A stretch of DNA of 18,523 nt from Azoarcus sp. (GCA_031268685.1 JAIRWW010000154.1:1-18523), one strand, 5' to 3'; counted from the stretch's first letter, positions 1 to 7,647 are shown. Notes: generated by a model not told the origin, from the letters alone. Made by a program: numbers and translations.

Positions 1-40
1 ACCACTGACGCCGCGCCGGTTTCGGGAAAAGCGCAAGAGC

Positions 41-57
41 TGGCATACAGCTTGCAT
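41..57 (+). promoter_or_regulatory. sigma54 (RpoN) promoter upstream of amt
   Basis: TGGCATACAGCTTGCAT matches the -24/-12 consensus TGGCACG-N4-TTGCA, with the GG and GC dinucleotides at the required spacing. It lies about 55 bases before the amt start, as expected for an NtrC/RpoN-controlled ammonium transporter gene. Enhancer-binding sites would lie upstream of the window. A near-identical copy precedes soxA at 14828. Confidence 0.85.
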
Positions 58-111
58 CGGGGAAGGGGCATCCGCCGCATCCGGATTCCCCAACCACGTG
101 AAGGTCATGCC

Positions 112-1443
112 ATGAAGACACTGGACTCGCGCATCCTCCCGGTAAAAACGCTCTCCCGCCTGCCGCTCCTGCTGTGCCTCGCAGCAACGCCAGCCTTTGC
201 GCAGGAAACGCTGGACACTGGCACAGCGGCATGGATGATGACCGCCGCCGCGCTCGTCATTATGATGTGCATCCCCGGCCTGGCCATGTTCTATGCAGGC
301 ATGCTGCGTTCCAGGAATTTGCTCTCGGTGTTCTCGCAGTTCTTCGCGGGCGCGGGACTCATTGCCATCCTCTGGGTGATTTTCGGCTACAGCATCGTGA
401 CCGACGCCACGGGCATGGTGGAAGGCGAGTACAACCTTCACAGCTTCATCGGCGGCGGCGCTTCTTTCTTCCTGCGCGACCTGAGGAGCGACAGCATTAC
501 GCTCGGCATGCCGACAAGCGTTTTCATCACTTTCCAGCTTTCGTTCGCCATCATCACTCCGGCTATCGTCGCTGGCGCGTTTGCCGAACGGATCAAGTTC
601 AGTTCCGCCATTATTTTTCTCGCGCTCTGGTTTTCGCTCGTTTATGCGCCAATGGCGCACATGGTCTGGGGCGGGCCGGGTTCGCTGATGGCCAATTGGG
701 GCGCGCTCGACTTTGCGGGCGGCACGGCGGTGCACATTAATTCCGGCGTCGCCGCGCTCACTGCCTGCCTTGTCGTCGGCAGGCGGCACGGCTATCCCGC
801 GCATTCGATGCCGCCGCACAATCTGGGGCTTTGCCTTGCTGGCGCGGGCTTTGTCTGGCTCGGATGGTTCGGGTTCAACGCGGGTTCTGCTGTGGCGGTC
901 AGCGGCGCGACCGGCATGGCGCTGCTGAATACGCAGCTCGCCGCCTGCACCGGCGTGCTCGGCTGGATGAGCGTGGAGTGGATACGCAATGGACGCCCCA
1001 GCGCGCTCGGCATCGCTTCGGGCGCGCTGGCGGGACTCGTCGGCGTCACGCCCGGTTGCGCCTATGTCGGCCCCGTCGGCGCGCTCATCATTGGCATCGT
1101 CTCCGGCGCGATCTGCTTTTATTTCGTCGCCATCGTGAAGCGCCGCTTCGGCTACGACGACACTCTGGATGTTTTTGGCCTGCATGGCGTGGGCGGCATG
1201 GTGGGCGCGATCCTCACCGGCATCTTCGCTTCCACCGCCCTCGGCGGCACCGAGGATATCGAGATGCCAGCGCAGATCTGGGCGCAGTTCAAGAGCGTTG
1301 CATTCACCATCGCCTACAGCTTCGCCGTAAGTCTGGTCATCTTGAAAATCCTCGACTGGACGATTGGCCTGCGCGTTGATCCCGAAGCGGAAGCGAAGGG
1401 CCTGGATCAGTCCGAACACCGCGAGACCGGCTACAACTTTTAG
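112..1443 (+). CDS. amt: Ammonium/methylammonium transporter, Amt family
   Basis: Inner-membrane channel for ammonium or methylammonium, 443 aa. The start at 112 is chosen because AAGG lies 7 bases upstream and the protein then opens with a good signal peptide (residues 1-30, cleavage likely after TPAFA), as in many proteobacterial Amt proteins. About eleven hydrophobic segments follow. The Amt signature is visible: Asp200 in the LDFAGGT stretch, pore His208 (GTAVHINSG) and the second pore His358 (FGLHGVGG). The C-terminal cytoplasmic tail is short. No glnK is seen downstream; instead purU and a sarcosine-oxidase-like cluster follow, suggesting a role in methylammonium as well as ammonium uptake (inference). 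A sigma54 promoter lies directly upstream. The in-frame ATG at 52 would lie inside that promoter and is rejected. Confidence 0.95.
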   Translation: MKTLDSRILPVKTLSRLPLLLCLAATPAFAQETLDTGTAAWMMTAAALVIMMCIPGLAMFYAGMLRSRNLLSVFSQFFAGAGLIAILWVIFGYSIVTDATGMVEGEYNLHSFIGGGASFFLRDLRSDSITLGMPTSVFITFQLSFAIITPAIVAGAFAERIKFSSAIIFLALWFSLVYAPMAHMVWGGPGSLMANWGALDFAGGTAVHINSGVAALTACLVVGRRHGYPAHSMPPHNLGLCLAGAGFVWLGWFGFNAGSAVAVSGATGMALLNTQLAACTGVLGWMSVEWIRNGRPSALGIASGALAGLVGVTPGCAYVGPVGALIIGIVSGAICFYFVAIVKRRFGYDDTLDVFGLHGVGGMVGAILTGIFASTALGGTEDIEMPAQIWAQFKSVAFTIAYSFAVSLVILKILDWTIGLRVDPEAEAKGLDQSEHRETGYNF

Positions 1444-1449
1444 GGATGC

Positions 1450-1534
1450 CATCCGTTCGGGCTGAGCCTGGCTGCAACTTTCATGAAACCTCATCCGTTC
1501 GGGCTGGATTTGGCTGCAACTTTCATGAAAACCT
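1450..1534. repeat. Two tandem ~42-bp repeat units
   Basis: Units starting at 1450 and 1492 share CATCCGTTCGGGCTG.. and ..GGCTGCAACTTTCATGAAA, and a third beginning at 1535 shares only the first part before merging into the inverted repeat. These look like truncated, locally amplified copies of the interspersed repeat at 1538-1608. No gene is seen between amt and purU. Confidence 0.8.
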
Positions 1535-1537
1535 CAT

Positions 1538-1608
1538 CCGTTCGGGCTGAGCCTGTCGAAGCCCATGATTCCACGGGGGATGCCCTTCGACAAGCTCAGG
1601 GCGAACGG
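1538..1608. repeat. Interspersed inverted repeat (REP-like hairpin)
   Basis: The left arm 1538-1564 and right arm 1582-1608 form an imperfect 27-base inverted repeat around a 17-base loop. The arms carry the TGTCGAAG / CTTCGACA and GTTCG / CGAAC motifs of a palindromic repeat common in proteobacterial genomes. It lies between amt and purU and could attenuate transcription or stabilise the upstream mRNA. There is no U-tract, so it is not a classical terminator. Confidence 0.8.
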
Positions 1609-1680
1609 AATTGCGCAGGACTTCCCCAGCCCGGAATCCATCGCATACACGACATTTCCATATAAACAGGGAGCCTTTTC

Positions 1681-2565
1681 ATGCAGCACGCCAAACACCT
1701 CACCCAGGACGCGCGGGAAAACTTCATCATCAAGATCACCTGCCCGGCCATGACCGGCATCGTCGCGGCGGTCACGTCCTTCCTGGCCGAACGAAGGTGC
1801 TACATCAACGAAATGTCGCAGTTCGACGACGAGGAAAACCGCCGCTTCTTCATGCGCGCGGTATTCCACTTTACTTCGGGAGATGACAGCGAAGTGACGC
1901 TCAGGCGCGAATTCGCCAGCGTGGCGGAAGGCTTCCGCATGGAATGGAATCTGTACAGCTCTCGCCGCCCGATGCGCGTCGTCATTATGGTGAGCAAGTA
2001 CGACCATTGCTTCACCGACCTGCTCTACCGCTTCCACAAGGGCGAACTGGAGATGAAAATCGCCGCCGTCGTCTCCAATCATCTCGACCTGCGCCCGATG
2101 GCCGAACGCGAAGGCATCCGCTTCATCTATCTGCCGGTGACGAAGGAAAACAAGGCCGCACAGGAAAAGGAAGTCCTGAAGATCGTCGAAGAAACGGGCG
2201 CGGAACTTGTGGTGCTCGCCCGATACATGCAGATATTGTCCGATGGCTTGTGCAAGGCGCTCTCGGGACGCGCCATCAACATCCATCATTCCTTCCTGCC
2301 CGGCTTCAAGGGCGCGAAGCCTTACCATCAGGCTTATGAACGCGGCGTAAAGCTGATCGGCGCGACCGCGCACTACGTGACCTCCGATCTCGATGAAGGC
2401 CCGATCATCGAGCAGGAAGTGCAGCGCGTCGATCATTCCTATTCCCCCGGCGACCTGGTGGCGGTCGGGCGCGACACCGAAACCGTGGCGCTTTCCAAGG
2501 CTGTGCGCTACCACTTGCAACACCGCGTCTTTCTCAACGAAGCCCGCACGGTGGTCTTCAAATGA
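1681..2565 (+). CDS. purU: Formyltetrahydrofolate deformylase
   Basis: Hydrolyses 10-formyl-THF to formate and THF in the cytoplasm. The 294 aa length is typical of the family. An N-terminal ACT domain (about residues 13-95) is followed by a formyltransferase-fold domain (about 97-290). The catalytic triad is visible: Asn200 and His202 in INIHHSFLPGF, and Asp238 in TSDLDEGP. The start is supported by AGGGAG 7 bases upstream. It sits between amt and the sarcosine-oxidase-like subunits; in such clusters it converts C1 units released onto THF by demethylation into formate, through FolD-made 10-formyl-THF (inference). Repeat hairpins lie on both sides, and it is probably read from the amt promoter. 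Confidence 0.95.
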   Translation: MQHAKHLTQDARENFIIKITCPAMTGIVAAVTSFLAERRCYINEMSQFDDEENRRFFMRAVFHFTSGDDSEVTLRREFASVAEGFRMEWNLYSSRRPMRVVIMVSKYDHCFTDLLYRFHKGELEMKIAAVVSNHLDLRPMAEREGIRFIYLPVTKENKAAQEKEVLKIVEETGAELVVLARYMQILSDGLCKALSGRAINIHHSFLPGFKGAKPYHQAYERGVKLIGATAHYVTSDLDEGPIIEQEVQRVDHSYSPGDLVAVGRDTETVALSKAVRYHLQHRVFLNEARTVVFK

Positions 2566-2590
2566 ACATACAGACTCAAGAGTAAAGGCC

Positions 2591-2654
2591 AAGCTCAGCC
2601 CGAACGGTTGTTGTTTCATATGGAATGCCGTTCGCCCTGAGCTTGTCGAAGGGC
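2591..2654. repeat. Interspersed inverted repeat between purU and soxB
   Basis: Arms 2591-2607 and 2628-2644 are inverted repeats matching at 15 of 17 bases. The right side continues with GTCGAAGGGC, the same repeat family as 1538-1608 but with the arms in the opposite order. It occupies most of the 126-base purU-soxB gap. Confidence 0.8.
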
Positions 2655-2691
2655 ATTTCCCCAACTCTGCAACCACACAGCAGGACACATC

Positions 2692-3933
2692 ATGCCGCTC
2701 TCCCTACTCCGCCACGGACTGTCGCCAGACCCATGCGCCAGACCGGATTTCCCGCCCCCTCCGCCGCTGAAGCGCGCCTACGACGTAATCATTATCGGCG
2801 GCGGCGGCCACGGCATGGCCACCGCATACTATCTCGCCAAGCGCCACGGCATCAGCAACATCGCCGTGCTGGAAAAAGGCTACCTCGGCGGCGGCAACAC
2901 AGCGCGCAACACGGCGGTCATCCGCTCCAACTACCTGACGCCCGAAAGCGTCAAGTTCTACATCGCTTCGGTCGACCTCTTCCGCAATCTCTCCAGCGAA
3001 CTCGATTTCAACATCATGTATTCCGAGCGCGGCCAACTCACGCTAGCGCACACGGACAGCGCAGTACGCGCCTTTCGCCAACGCGCCGAAGTCAACCGCC
3101 ATCTCGGCGGACGCTCGGAAATGCTTGACCGCCAGCAAATCAGGGAACTCGTGCCGCTCCTGAACCTCGACACCGGCCACCAGCCAGTATTGGCCGGTCT
3201 CTGGCACATCGACGGCGCCACAGCCCGGCACGACGCCGTCGCCTGGGGCTATGCGCGCGGCGCGGTCGCGCGCGGCGTGGATTTCCACCCACTGACCGAA
3301 GCCGAAGATTTCGTCGTCGAAAAAAACCGCGTCACCGCCGTCAAAACCAAGCGCGGCACAATCCAATGCGGCTGCGTAGTGCAGGCCGTCGCCGGGTCGA
3401 GTTCCCTCCTGCTCGGCAAACTGGGCATCCGCGCCCCGATCCACAGCTATCCCCTGCAAGCGATGGTGACGCAGCCCGTAAAACCCTTCCTCACGCCGCT
3501 CGTGAGTTCATCGGCGCTCCACTGCTACGTACAGCAGACCGGACGCGGCGAAATATTGATCGGCGGCGGCTCCGACCCCTACCCGCTCTACAGCGCGCGC
3601 TCGACCATCGACCTGAAAGAAGGGCTACTCGCTCACGCCATCGAAATGTTCCCCTTCCTCGCCAACGCCAAGCTGATGCGGCAATGGGCGGGCATCACGG
3701 ACATGACCCCGGACTACAGCCCCATCATGGGACGCTCCCCCCTCGACAACTACTACCTCGACGCCGGATGGGGCACCTACGGCTTCAAGGCGACGCCCAT
3801 CTGCGGCGTGACGATGGCCGAACTCGTCGCCAGCGGCGGCAAAACGCCCGAACTCATCCGGCCATTCAGCCTGGATCGCTTCTCGCGCTTCCGGCAAATC
3901 AACGAAATGGGCGCGACAGCCGCCAGCCACTGA
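2692..3933 (+). CDS. soxB: Sarcosine oxidase beta subunit family FAD oxidoreductase (probable N-methylglutamate dehydrogenase subunit A)
   Basis: Catalytic flavin subunit of a heterotetrameric N-methyl amino acid demethylase, 413 aa, normal for the family. The N-terminal SLLRHGLS stretch is conserved in the family and supports this start. The dinucleotide fold GGGGHGMATAYYLAK is at residues 36-50 and RNTAVIRSNYL at 72-82. His180 in TARHDAVAWG aligns with the histidine that binds FMN covalently in tetrameric sarcosine oxidase. It is the first gene of the B-D-A-G subunit order. Neighbouring amt and purU, absence of glyA and the atypical delta subunit suggest the substrate is N-methylglutamate (mgdA) rather than sarcosine; sequence alone cannot settle this. 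The ribosome-binding site is weak. Confidence 0.9.
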   Translation: MPLSLLRHGLSPDPCARPDFPPPPPLKRAYDVIIIGGGGHGMATAYYLAKRHGISNIAVLEKGYLGGGNTARNTAVIRSNYLTPESVKFYIASVDLFRNLSSELDFNIMYSERGQLTLAHTDSAVRAFRQRAEVNRHLGGRSEMLDRQQIRELVPLLNLDTGHQPVLAGLWHIDGATARHDAVAWGYARGAVARGVDFHPLTEAEDFVVEKNRVTAVKTKRGTIQCGCVVQAVAGSSSLLLGKLGIRAPIHSYPLQAMVTQPVKPFLTPLVSSSALHCYVQQTGRGEILIGGGSDPYPLYSARSTIDLKEGLLAHAIEMFPFLANAKLMRQWAGITDMTPDYSPIMGRSPLDNYYLDAGWGTYGFKATPICGVTMAELVASGGKTPELIRPFSLDRFSRFRQINEMGATAASH

Positions 3934-3955
3934 CGCGCCGCGCCCATGTTCGTAT

Positions 3956-3998
3956 TTATCCCCCTGAAGGGAATGTTTACAACCGGAGTTAGTTTTTC
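3956..3998 (+). repeat. Partial copy (A) of the composite linker element, leader of soxD
   Basis: Matches only the 3' part of the element seen in full at 4288, 4506 and 7628: the CCCCTGAAGGG hairpin, then CAACCGGAGTTAGTTTTT ending at the soxD ATG. GGAG ten bases before the ATG can serve as ribosome-binding site. The CRISPR-like first half is absent or decayed. This may be the ancestral soxD leader from which the tail of the other copies derives (inference). Confidence 0.75.
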
Positions 3999-4307
3999 AT
4001 GAAACTCATGCCCTGCCCCCTGAACGGCCCGCGCAACATCAGCGAATTCACCTACGGCGGCGAAGTGAGCGCCATGCCCGACCCGCTCGCCTGCACAGAC
4101 GCCGAATGGGCCGACTACGTCTTCAACCGCGCGAACCCCGCTGGCATCGTCCGGGAATGGTGGCTGCACAAGGCATCGGGCTACTGGTTCATCGCCGAGC
4201 GCGACACCGTGGCCGACGACATCCTGCGCAGCTTCGATCCGGGCGAAATTTTTACATCGCGCATCGACTTCACCGCAGCCCCGAAATGTTTCAATCCACG
4301 CCCGTAA
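3999..4307 (+). CDS. soxD: Sarcosine oxidase delta subunit family protein (probable N-methylglutamate dehydrogenase subunit B)
   Basis: Small subunit of the tetrameric enzyme, 102 aa. The family pattern is clear: CPxxGPRxxxEFxYGGE at the N-terminus, DAEWADYVFxRxNP, REWW.H and WFIAERDT. Canonical SoxD binds zinc through three cysteines and one histidine; here Cys6 and His57 remain, but the second cysteine is Asn9 and the last is Gly61, so zinc binding is probably lost. This variant fits N-methylglutamate dehydrogenase MgdB (inference). The final residues (FNPRP) and the stop codon are encoded by repeat element B, so the native C-terminus may have been replaced. The alpha and gamma partners are not adjacent but about 10.6 kb downstream. 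Confidence 0.88.
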   Translation: MKLMPCPLNGPRNISEFTYGGEVSAMPDPLACTDAEWADYVFNRANPAGIVREWWLHKASGYWFIAERDTVADDILRSFDPGEIFTSRIDFTAAPKCFNPRP

Positions 4308-4396
4308 CCGGGCGACAAGGCACGGAAGGGATTACACACCTCCCGTGCGTGATTCTCCCCCTGAAGGGGAGGTTTCCAACCGGAGTTAGTTTTCGA
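4288..4396 (+). repeat. Composite linker element, copy B (full)
   Basis: Begins with GTTTCAATCCACGCCCG-TAAC-CGGGCGAC, laid out like a type I-C CRISPR repeat. Then come a long hairpin (GCACGGAAGG / CCTCCCGTGC, one A-C mismatch), a third hairpin (CTCCCC / GGGGAG) and the leader CCAACCGGAGTTAGTTTT. It overlaps the 3' end of soxD, giving FNPRP-stop, and ends just before an ATGAAA. Copies C and D have the same order of parts. Confidence 0.85.
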
Positions 4397-4399
4397 TAA

Positions 4400-4453
4400 A
4401 TGAAAGCGGCAAGCGGAATTGAAATGACTGATCGGTATGGCTTCACGCACTAG
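4400..4453 (+). CDS. Possible 17-aa micro-ORF between linker copies B and C
   Basis: The ATG directly after linker copy B opens a short frame (MKAASGIEMTDRYGFTH, then TAG). Its first bases, ATGAAAGC, are the same as those of the RHH gene after copy C. It may be the head of a gene lost by deletion, a leader peptide or chance. No family is recognised. Confidence 0.3.
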   Translation: MKAASGIEMTDRYGFTH

Positions 4454-4471
4454 CCGGGAATGACTAGAATG

Positions 4472-4501
4472 TGATGCATCCTGATGCAGAATAATGCAGC
4501 A
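4472..4501 (+). promoter_or_regulatory. Three 10-bp direct repeats, possible operator for the RHH protein
   Basis: TGATGCATCC, TGATGCAGAA and TAATGCAGCA follow each other with exactly one helical turn spacing, 112 bases before the RHH gene. The first contains the palindrome GATGCATC. Ribbon-helix-helix repressors typically bind such tandem half-sites upstream of their own gene. Operator function is inference. Confidence 0.4.
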
Positions 4502-4505
4502 ACAT

Positions 4506-4612
4506 GTTTCAATCCACGCCCGTAACCGGGCGACAAGACACGGAAGGGGTTACGCCCCTCCCGTGCCCGATTATCCCCCTGAAGGGGGGGTTCCAACCGG
4601 AGTCAGTTTTTG
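4506..4612 (+). repeat. Composite linker element, copy C (full)
   Basis: The first 29 bases are identical to copy B. The second hairpin has a longer stem (CACGGAAGGGG / CCCCTCCCGTG), and the third hairpin is CCCCC-TGAA-GGGGG. The leader CAACCGGAGTCAGTTTTT ends directly at the ATG of the RHH gene and provides its only visible ribosome-binding site (GGAG). Confidence 0.85.
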
Positions 4613-4798
4613 ATGAAAGCAATACGCACAACTGTCTCCCTACCGCCGGAACAACTGAACCGCTTGCAATGCATGACCGATACGCACGGATTGTCCGTGG
4701 CTTGGCTCGTTCGCCAGGCGGTCAGCGAATTCCTTGAGCGCACCGGAAAACAAAAGGAATTTCATCCCCTCGCCCCTCCGGCAGAGGACGCGCGCTGA
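4613..4798 (+). CDS. Ribbon-helix-helix (CopG/Arc-type) DNA-binding protein
   Basis: 61 aa. The beta strand (KAIRTTVSLPPEQ, residues 2-14) followed by two helices (LNRLQCMTDTHG and SVAWLVRQAVSEFLER) is the RHH fold, which dimerises to read the DNA major groove. The C-terminal tail has no recognisable toxin-binding motif. The start is the ATG at 4613; a TTG just before it is unnecessary. Its TGA overlaps the ATG of the SNF2 helicase (TGATG), so the two are translationally coupled. It most likely autoregulates the helicase unit, perhaps through the 10-bp repeats at 4472-4501. An antitoxin role is possible, but the downstream partner is a large helicase, not a typical toxin. Confidence 0.8.
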   Translation: MKAIRTTVSLPPEQLNRLQCMTDTHGLSVAWLVRQAVSEFLERTGKQKEFHPLAPPAEDAR

Positions 4799-7647
4799 TG
4801 CACAAGTACACCCGCTATCAAAGCGGCTACATTGCCCATACCCTGTCGCTCGAAGGCGTTGCGGAAGATGCGCTTACCCAAACTATCGCAAGCGCCAGGG
4901 TGGACATGAATCCCCACCAAGTGGATGCGGCGCTGTTCGCGCTGGCTTCGCCGCTATCCAATGGCGTCATCATCGCCGACGAAGTGGGGCTAGGCAAAAC
5001 CATCGAAGCCAGCCTGGTGCTGGCGCAAAAATGGGCGGAGCGCAAGCGCCTGCTGCTGCTGGTCGTACCCGCGACGCTGCGCAAGCAGTGGGCGCAGGAA
5101 CTGACGGAAAAATTCTCCCTGCCCACGCAGATTCTCGAAGCGCGCAATTTCAACGCGGCGCAGGCTGCGGGCATCGGCAACCCCTTTCATACCAAACACG
5201 CCTCCGGACAAGAGAAAATCGTAATCCTGTCCTACGAATTCGCCGCCCGCAGACAGGAAGAATTGTCCGCCGTGCAATGGGATCTGGCCGTTTTCGACGA
5301 AGCGCACAAATTGCGCAATTTCCATAAAGGAGAAAATGCGAAGATCGCCAGCAAGCTCGACGCCGCACTCAAGGGATGCCCCAAGCTCCTGCTTTCCGCC
5401 ACGCCGCTGCAAAACAGTTTGCTGGAACTCTATGGCCTGATTGCCTTCATCGACCCGCATTTCTTCGGCAGCCTGGATGCCTTCAAGACACGCTACTGCC
5501 GTTCCAAACCGGAAACCGGCGAATTCGAGCGCCTGCGCGAGCGCCTGAAACCCATTTGCACGCGCACCCTGCGGCGTCAGGTACAAGAAAGCGGGGGCAT
5601 CAAGTTTACCCGCCGTTATTCAATGACCGAAGATTTCCGCCCATCGGACGACGAACTTTCCCTATACGCGCAGGTTTCCGCCTATCTGCAAGGCGACGAT
5701 CTGCTCGCCATCAAACCCGGCGCGCGCCATCTCGTGACCCTCGTCATCCGCAAAATTCTGGCGTCCTCCTCCTTTGCCATCCAGGGCACGCTGTCCGCCA
5801 TGATTGGTCGGCTGGAAAAACGTTTGCCGCTGGACGAACCGACGCTGGCGGATTATGACGCCATCGACGACATGCTTGACGAAGAAGGCATTGAACAGAA
5901 AGAACTCAGCGACGCCGAAATCGCCAATCTCGGCGAAGAGATCGAACAACTCAAGAGCTTCCGCTCGCTGGCTGAACGCATCACCCGGAATGCAAAGGCC
6001 GATGCGCTTCTGCGGGCGCTCGGGCACGCATTCGACTTTGCCGAGCGGCTTGGCGGCCAGCGCAAGGCGGTGATCTTCACCGAATCGGTGCGCACCCAAC
6101 GCTGGCTAAAGGATTTGCTCGCCGCGCAAGGTTACGCCAAAAAGCTCGCCATCCTCAACGGCAGCAATGCCGACCCGGACTCCCAGCGCATCTACAAAGA
6201 TTGGCTAAAAAAACACGAAAGCACAGCGCGCATTTCCGGCGCGAAAACCGCCGACATGAAAGCCGCGCTAGTGGAATATTTCCGCGACGAGGCCGAGATT
6301 TTCATCTGCACCGAAGCTGGCGCGGAAGGTATCAACCTCCAGTTCTGCTCGCTACTCATCAATTACGATTTACCGTGGAACCCGCAGCGCGTCGAACAAC
6401 GCATCGGGCGCGTGCACCGCTACGGACAAAAACACGATGTCGTCGTCGTCAACTTCATTAATAAAGGCAATCGCGCCGACGAGCGCGTTTTTGAATTGCT
6501 GCACCAAAAATTCCGCCTGTTCGAGGGGGTCTTCGGCGCATCGGATGAAATCCTCGGCAGCATCGAATCCGGCGTGGACATCGAGCGCCGCATTCATGAC
6601 ATCTACCAAAAATGCCGTGACGACGCCCAAATCGACGAAGAATTCAACCGCCTGCAAGAAACATTCAAAAGCGAACTCGAAACACAAGCGCGGGAAACCA
6701 AACGTTCGCTGCTGGAGAATTTTGACACCGACGTTGTGAAGCGGCTCAAACTGAGGCGCGACAAAACCGAAGGACGTTTGAGCGCGTACCAGGAGCGGCT
6801 GATTTTGCTGGCGCGCATGATGTTGCCCGAAGCCCGTTTCGAGGCTCATGCTTTCAAGCATCAGGGGCGGGTCTACGATGTGCGCTGGCAAGAAACCGCC
6901 GCGGCCAATGCGCGCTTTTTGCGTCCAAACGAAGGACTGGGTGCGGAATTAATCGGTAAAGCGAAGGACGGCCTGAAAGGTTTGCCCGCCGCCGAAATCG
7001 TTTTCGACCTCGCCCACACGGAGTCCGGGCAACATTCCTGGTTGCAAACTCTTGAAGGACGATCCGGCGATCTCATCGTGGAAAAACTGAGCTTTACCAC
7101 CACGCGGGACAAGGCCGAACATCTGTTGCTTGCCGCTATCAGCGACAGCGGAGAGGAATTCGACCGGGACGCCATCGAGCGTCTGCTGACGCTGCCCGCG
7201 GCCATCGCGTGCAAATCCGTCACACTGCGCGCGCCGGTATTGCTGGAAAAACAACTTGCGGCGCAACACGCTGGCAAGCAGCAAGAAGCCGAAAAACTGA
7301 ACGAACGCTATTTCACAGAAGAAAGCGAAAAGCTTGAAGCCTGGGCGGAAGACCGCCGCGTTGCGCTAGACATCCACATCAAGCAACTGGATAAGGAAAT
7401 CAGGGAAGTGCGCCGCGCCATCCGGCAACTACCCACGCTCGCCGAAAAACTGGCGGCCAAACGCGGTCTCAAACAACTGGAAAAAGAACGCGACGACAAG
7501 ATGCTCGGCTACCACGAAGAAAAGAAACGCATCGAATCCGAGGAAGACCGCCTGCTGGAGAAAACCGAGCAGGCGCTGGCTCTCACCCCGCATCGCCAGC
7601 GCCTGTTCGCCATCCGCTGGCGTCTAGGTTTCAATTCACGCCCGTAA
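4798..7647 (+). CDS. SNF2/RapA-family helicase-like ATPase
   Basis: 949 aa superfamily 2 DNA translocase. A Q-like HQVDAALFAL stretch (residues 40-49) is followed by Walker A DEVGLGKT (61-68), DEAH (167-170), SAT (200-202), then in the second RecA domain GAEGINLQ (about 507) and QRIGRVHRYGQ (about 532). Motifs of both ATPase lobes are complete, so it should be active. The C-terminal third is charged and helical (about residues 760-930) with likely coiled coil. This is not housekeeping RapA; similar ~950-aa SNF2 proteins occur in restriction-like and DISARM-like defence loci (established family context; function here inferred). No methyltransferase is present, and a Type III Res-like tail downstream hints that a larger system has decayed. 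The last residues (FNSRP) and stop come from linker copy D. Confidence 0.88.
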   Translation: MHKYTRYQSGYIAHTLSLEGVAEDALTQTIASARVDMNPHQVDAALFALASPLSNGVIIADEVGLGKTIEASLVLAQKWAERKRLLLLVVPATLRKQWAQELTEKFSLPTQILEARNFNAAQAAGIGNPFHTKHASGQEKIVILSYEFAARRQEELSAVQWDLAVFDEAHKLRNFHKGENAKIASKLDAALKGCPKLLLSATPLQNSLLELYGLIAFIDPHFFGSLDAFKTRYCRSKPETGEFERLRERLKPICTRTLRRQVQESGGIKFTRRYSMTEDFRPSDDELSLYAQVSAYLQGDDLLAIKPGARHLVTLVIRKILASSSFAIQGTLSAMIGRLEKRLPLDEPTLADYDAIDDMLDEEGIEQKELSDAEIANLGEEIEQLKSFRSLAERITRNAKADALLRALGHAFDFAERLGGQRKAVIFTESVRTQRWLKDLLAAQGYAKKLAILNGSNADPDSQRIYKDWLKKHESTARISGAKTADMKAALVEYFRDEAEIFICTEAGAEGINLQFCSLLINYDLPWNPQRVEQRIGRVHRYGQKHDVVVVNFINKGNRADERVFELLHQKFRLFEGVFGASDEILGSIESGVDIERRIHDIYQKCRDDAQIDEEFNRLQETFKSELETQARETKRSLLENFDTDVVKRLKLRRDKTEGRLSAYQERLILLARMMLPEARFEAHAFKHQGRVYDVRWQETAAANARFLRPNEGLGAELIGKAKDGLKGLPAAEIVFDLAHTESGQHSWLQTLEGRSGDLIVEKLSFTTTRDKAEHLLLAAISDSGEEFDRDAIERLLTLPAAIACKSVTLRAPVLLEKQLAAQHAGKQQEAEKLNERYFTEESEKLEAWAEDRRVALDIHIKQLDKEIREVRRAIRQLPTLAEKLAAKRGLKQLEKERDDKMLGYHEEKKRIESEEDRLLEKTEQALALTPHRQRLFAIRWRLGFNSRP

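Noticed and set aside
52..111. N-terminal extension of Amt from the ATG at 52
   Set aside because: The added codons overlap the sigma54 promoter and precede a clear signal peptide and ribosome-binding site for the ATG at 112.
1534..2688. 384-aa minus-strand open frame opposite purU
   Set aside because: Shadow of purU created by GC-rich codon structure; the sense strand shows the full PurU active site.
4288..4612. Integron attC sites bounding gene cassettes
   Set aside because: The layout recalls cassettes, but the RYYYAAC and GTTRRRY core sites are not found at the element ends, and no integron integrase is present.
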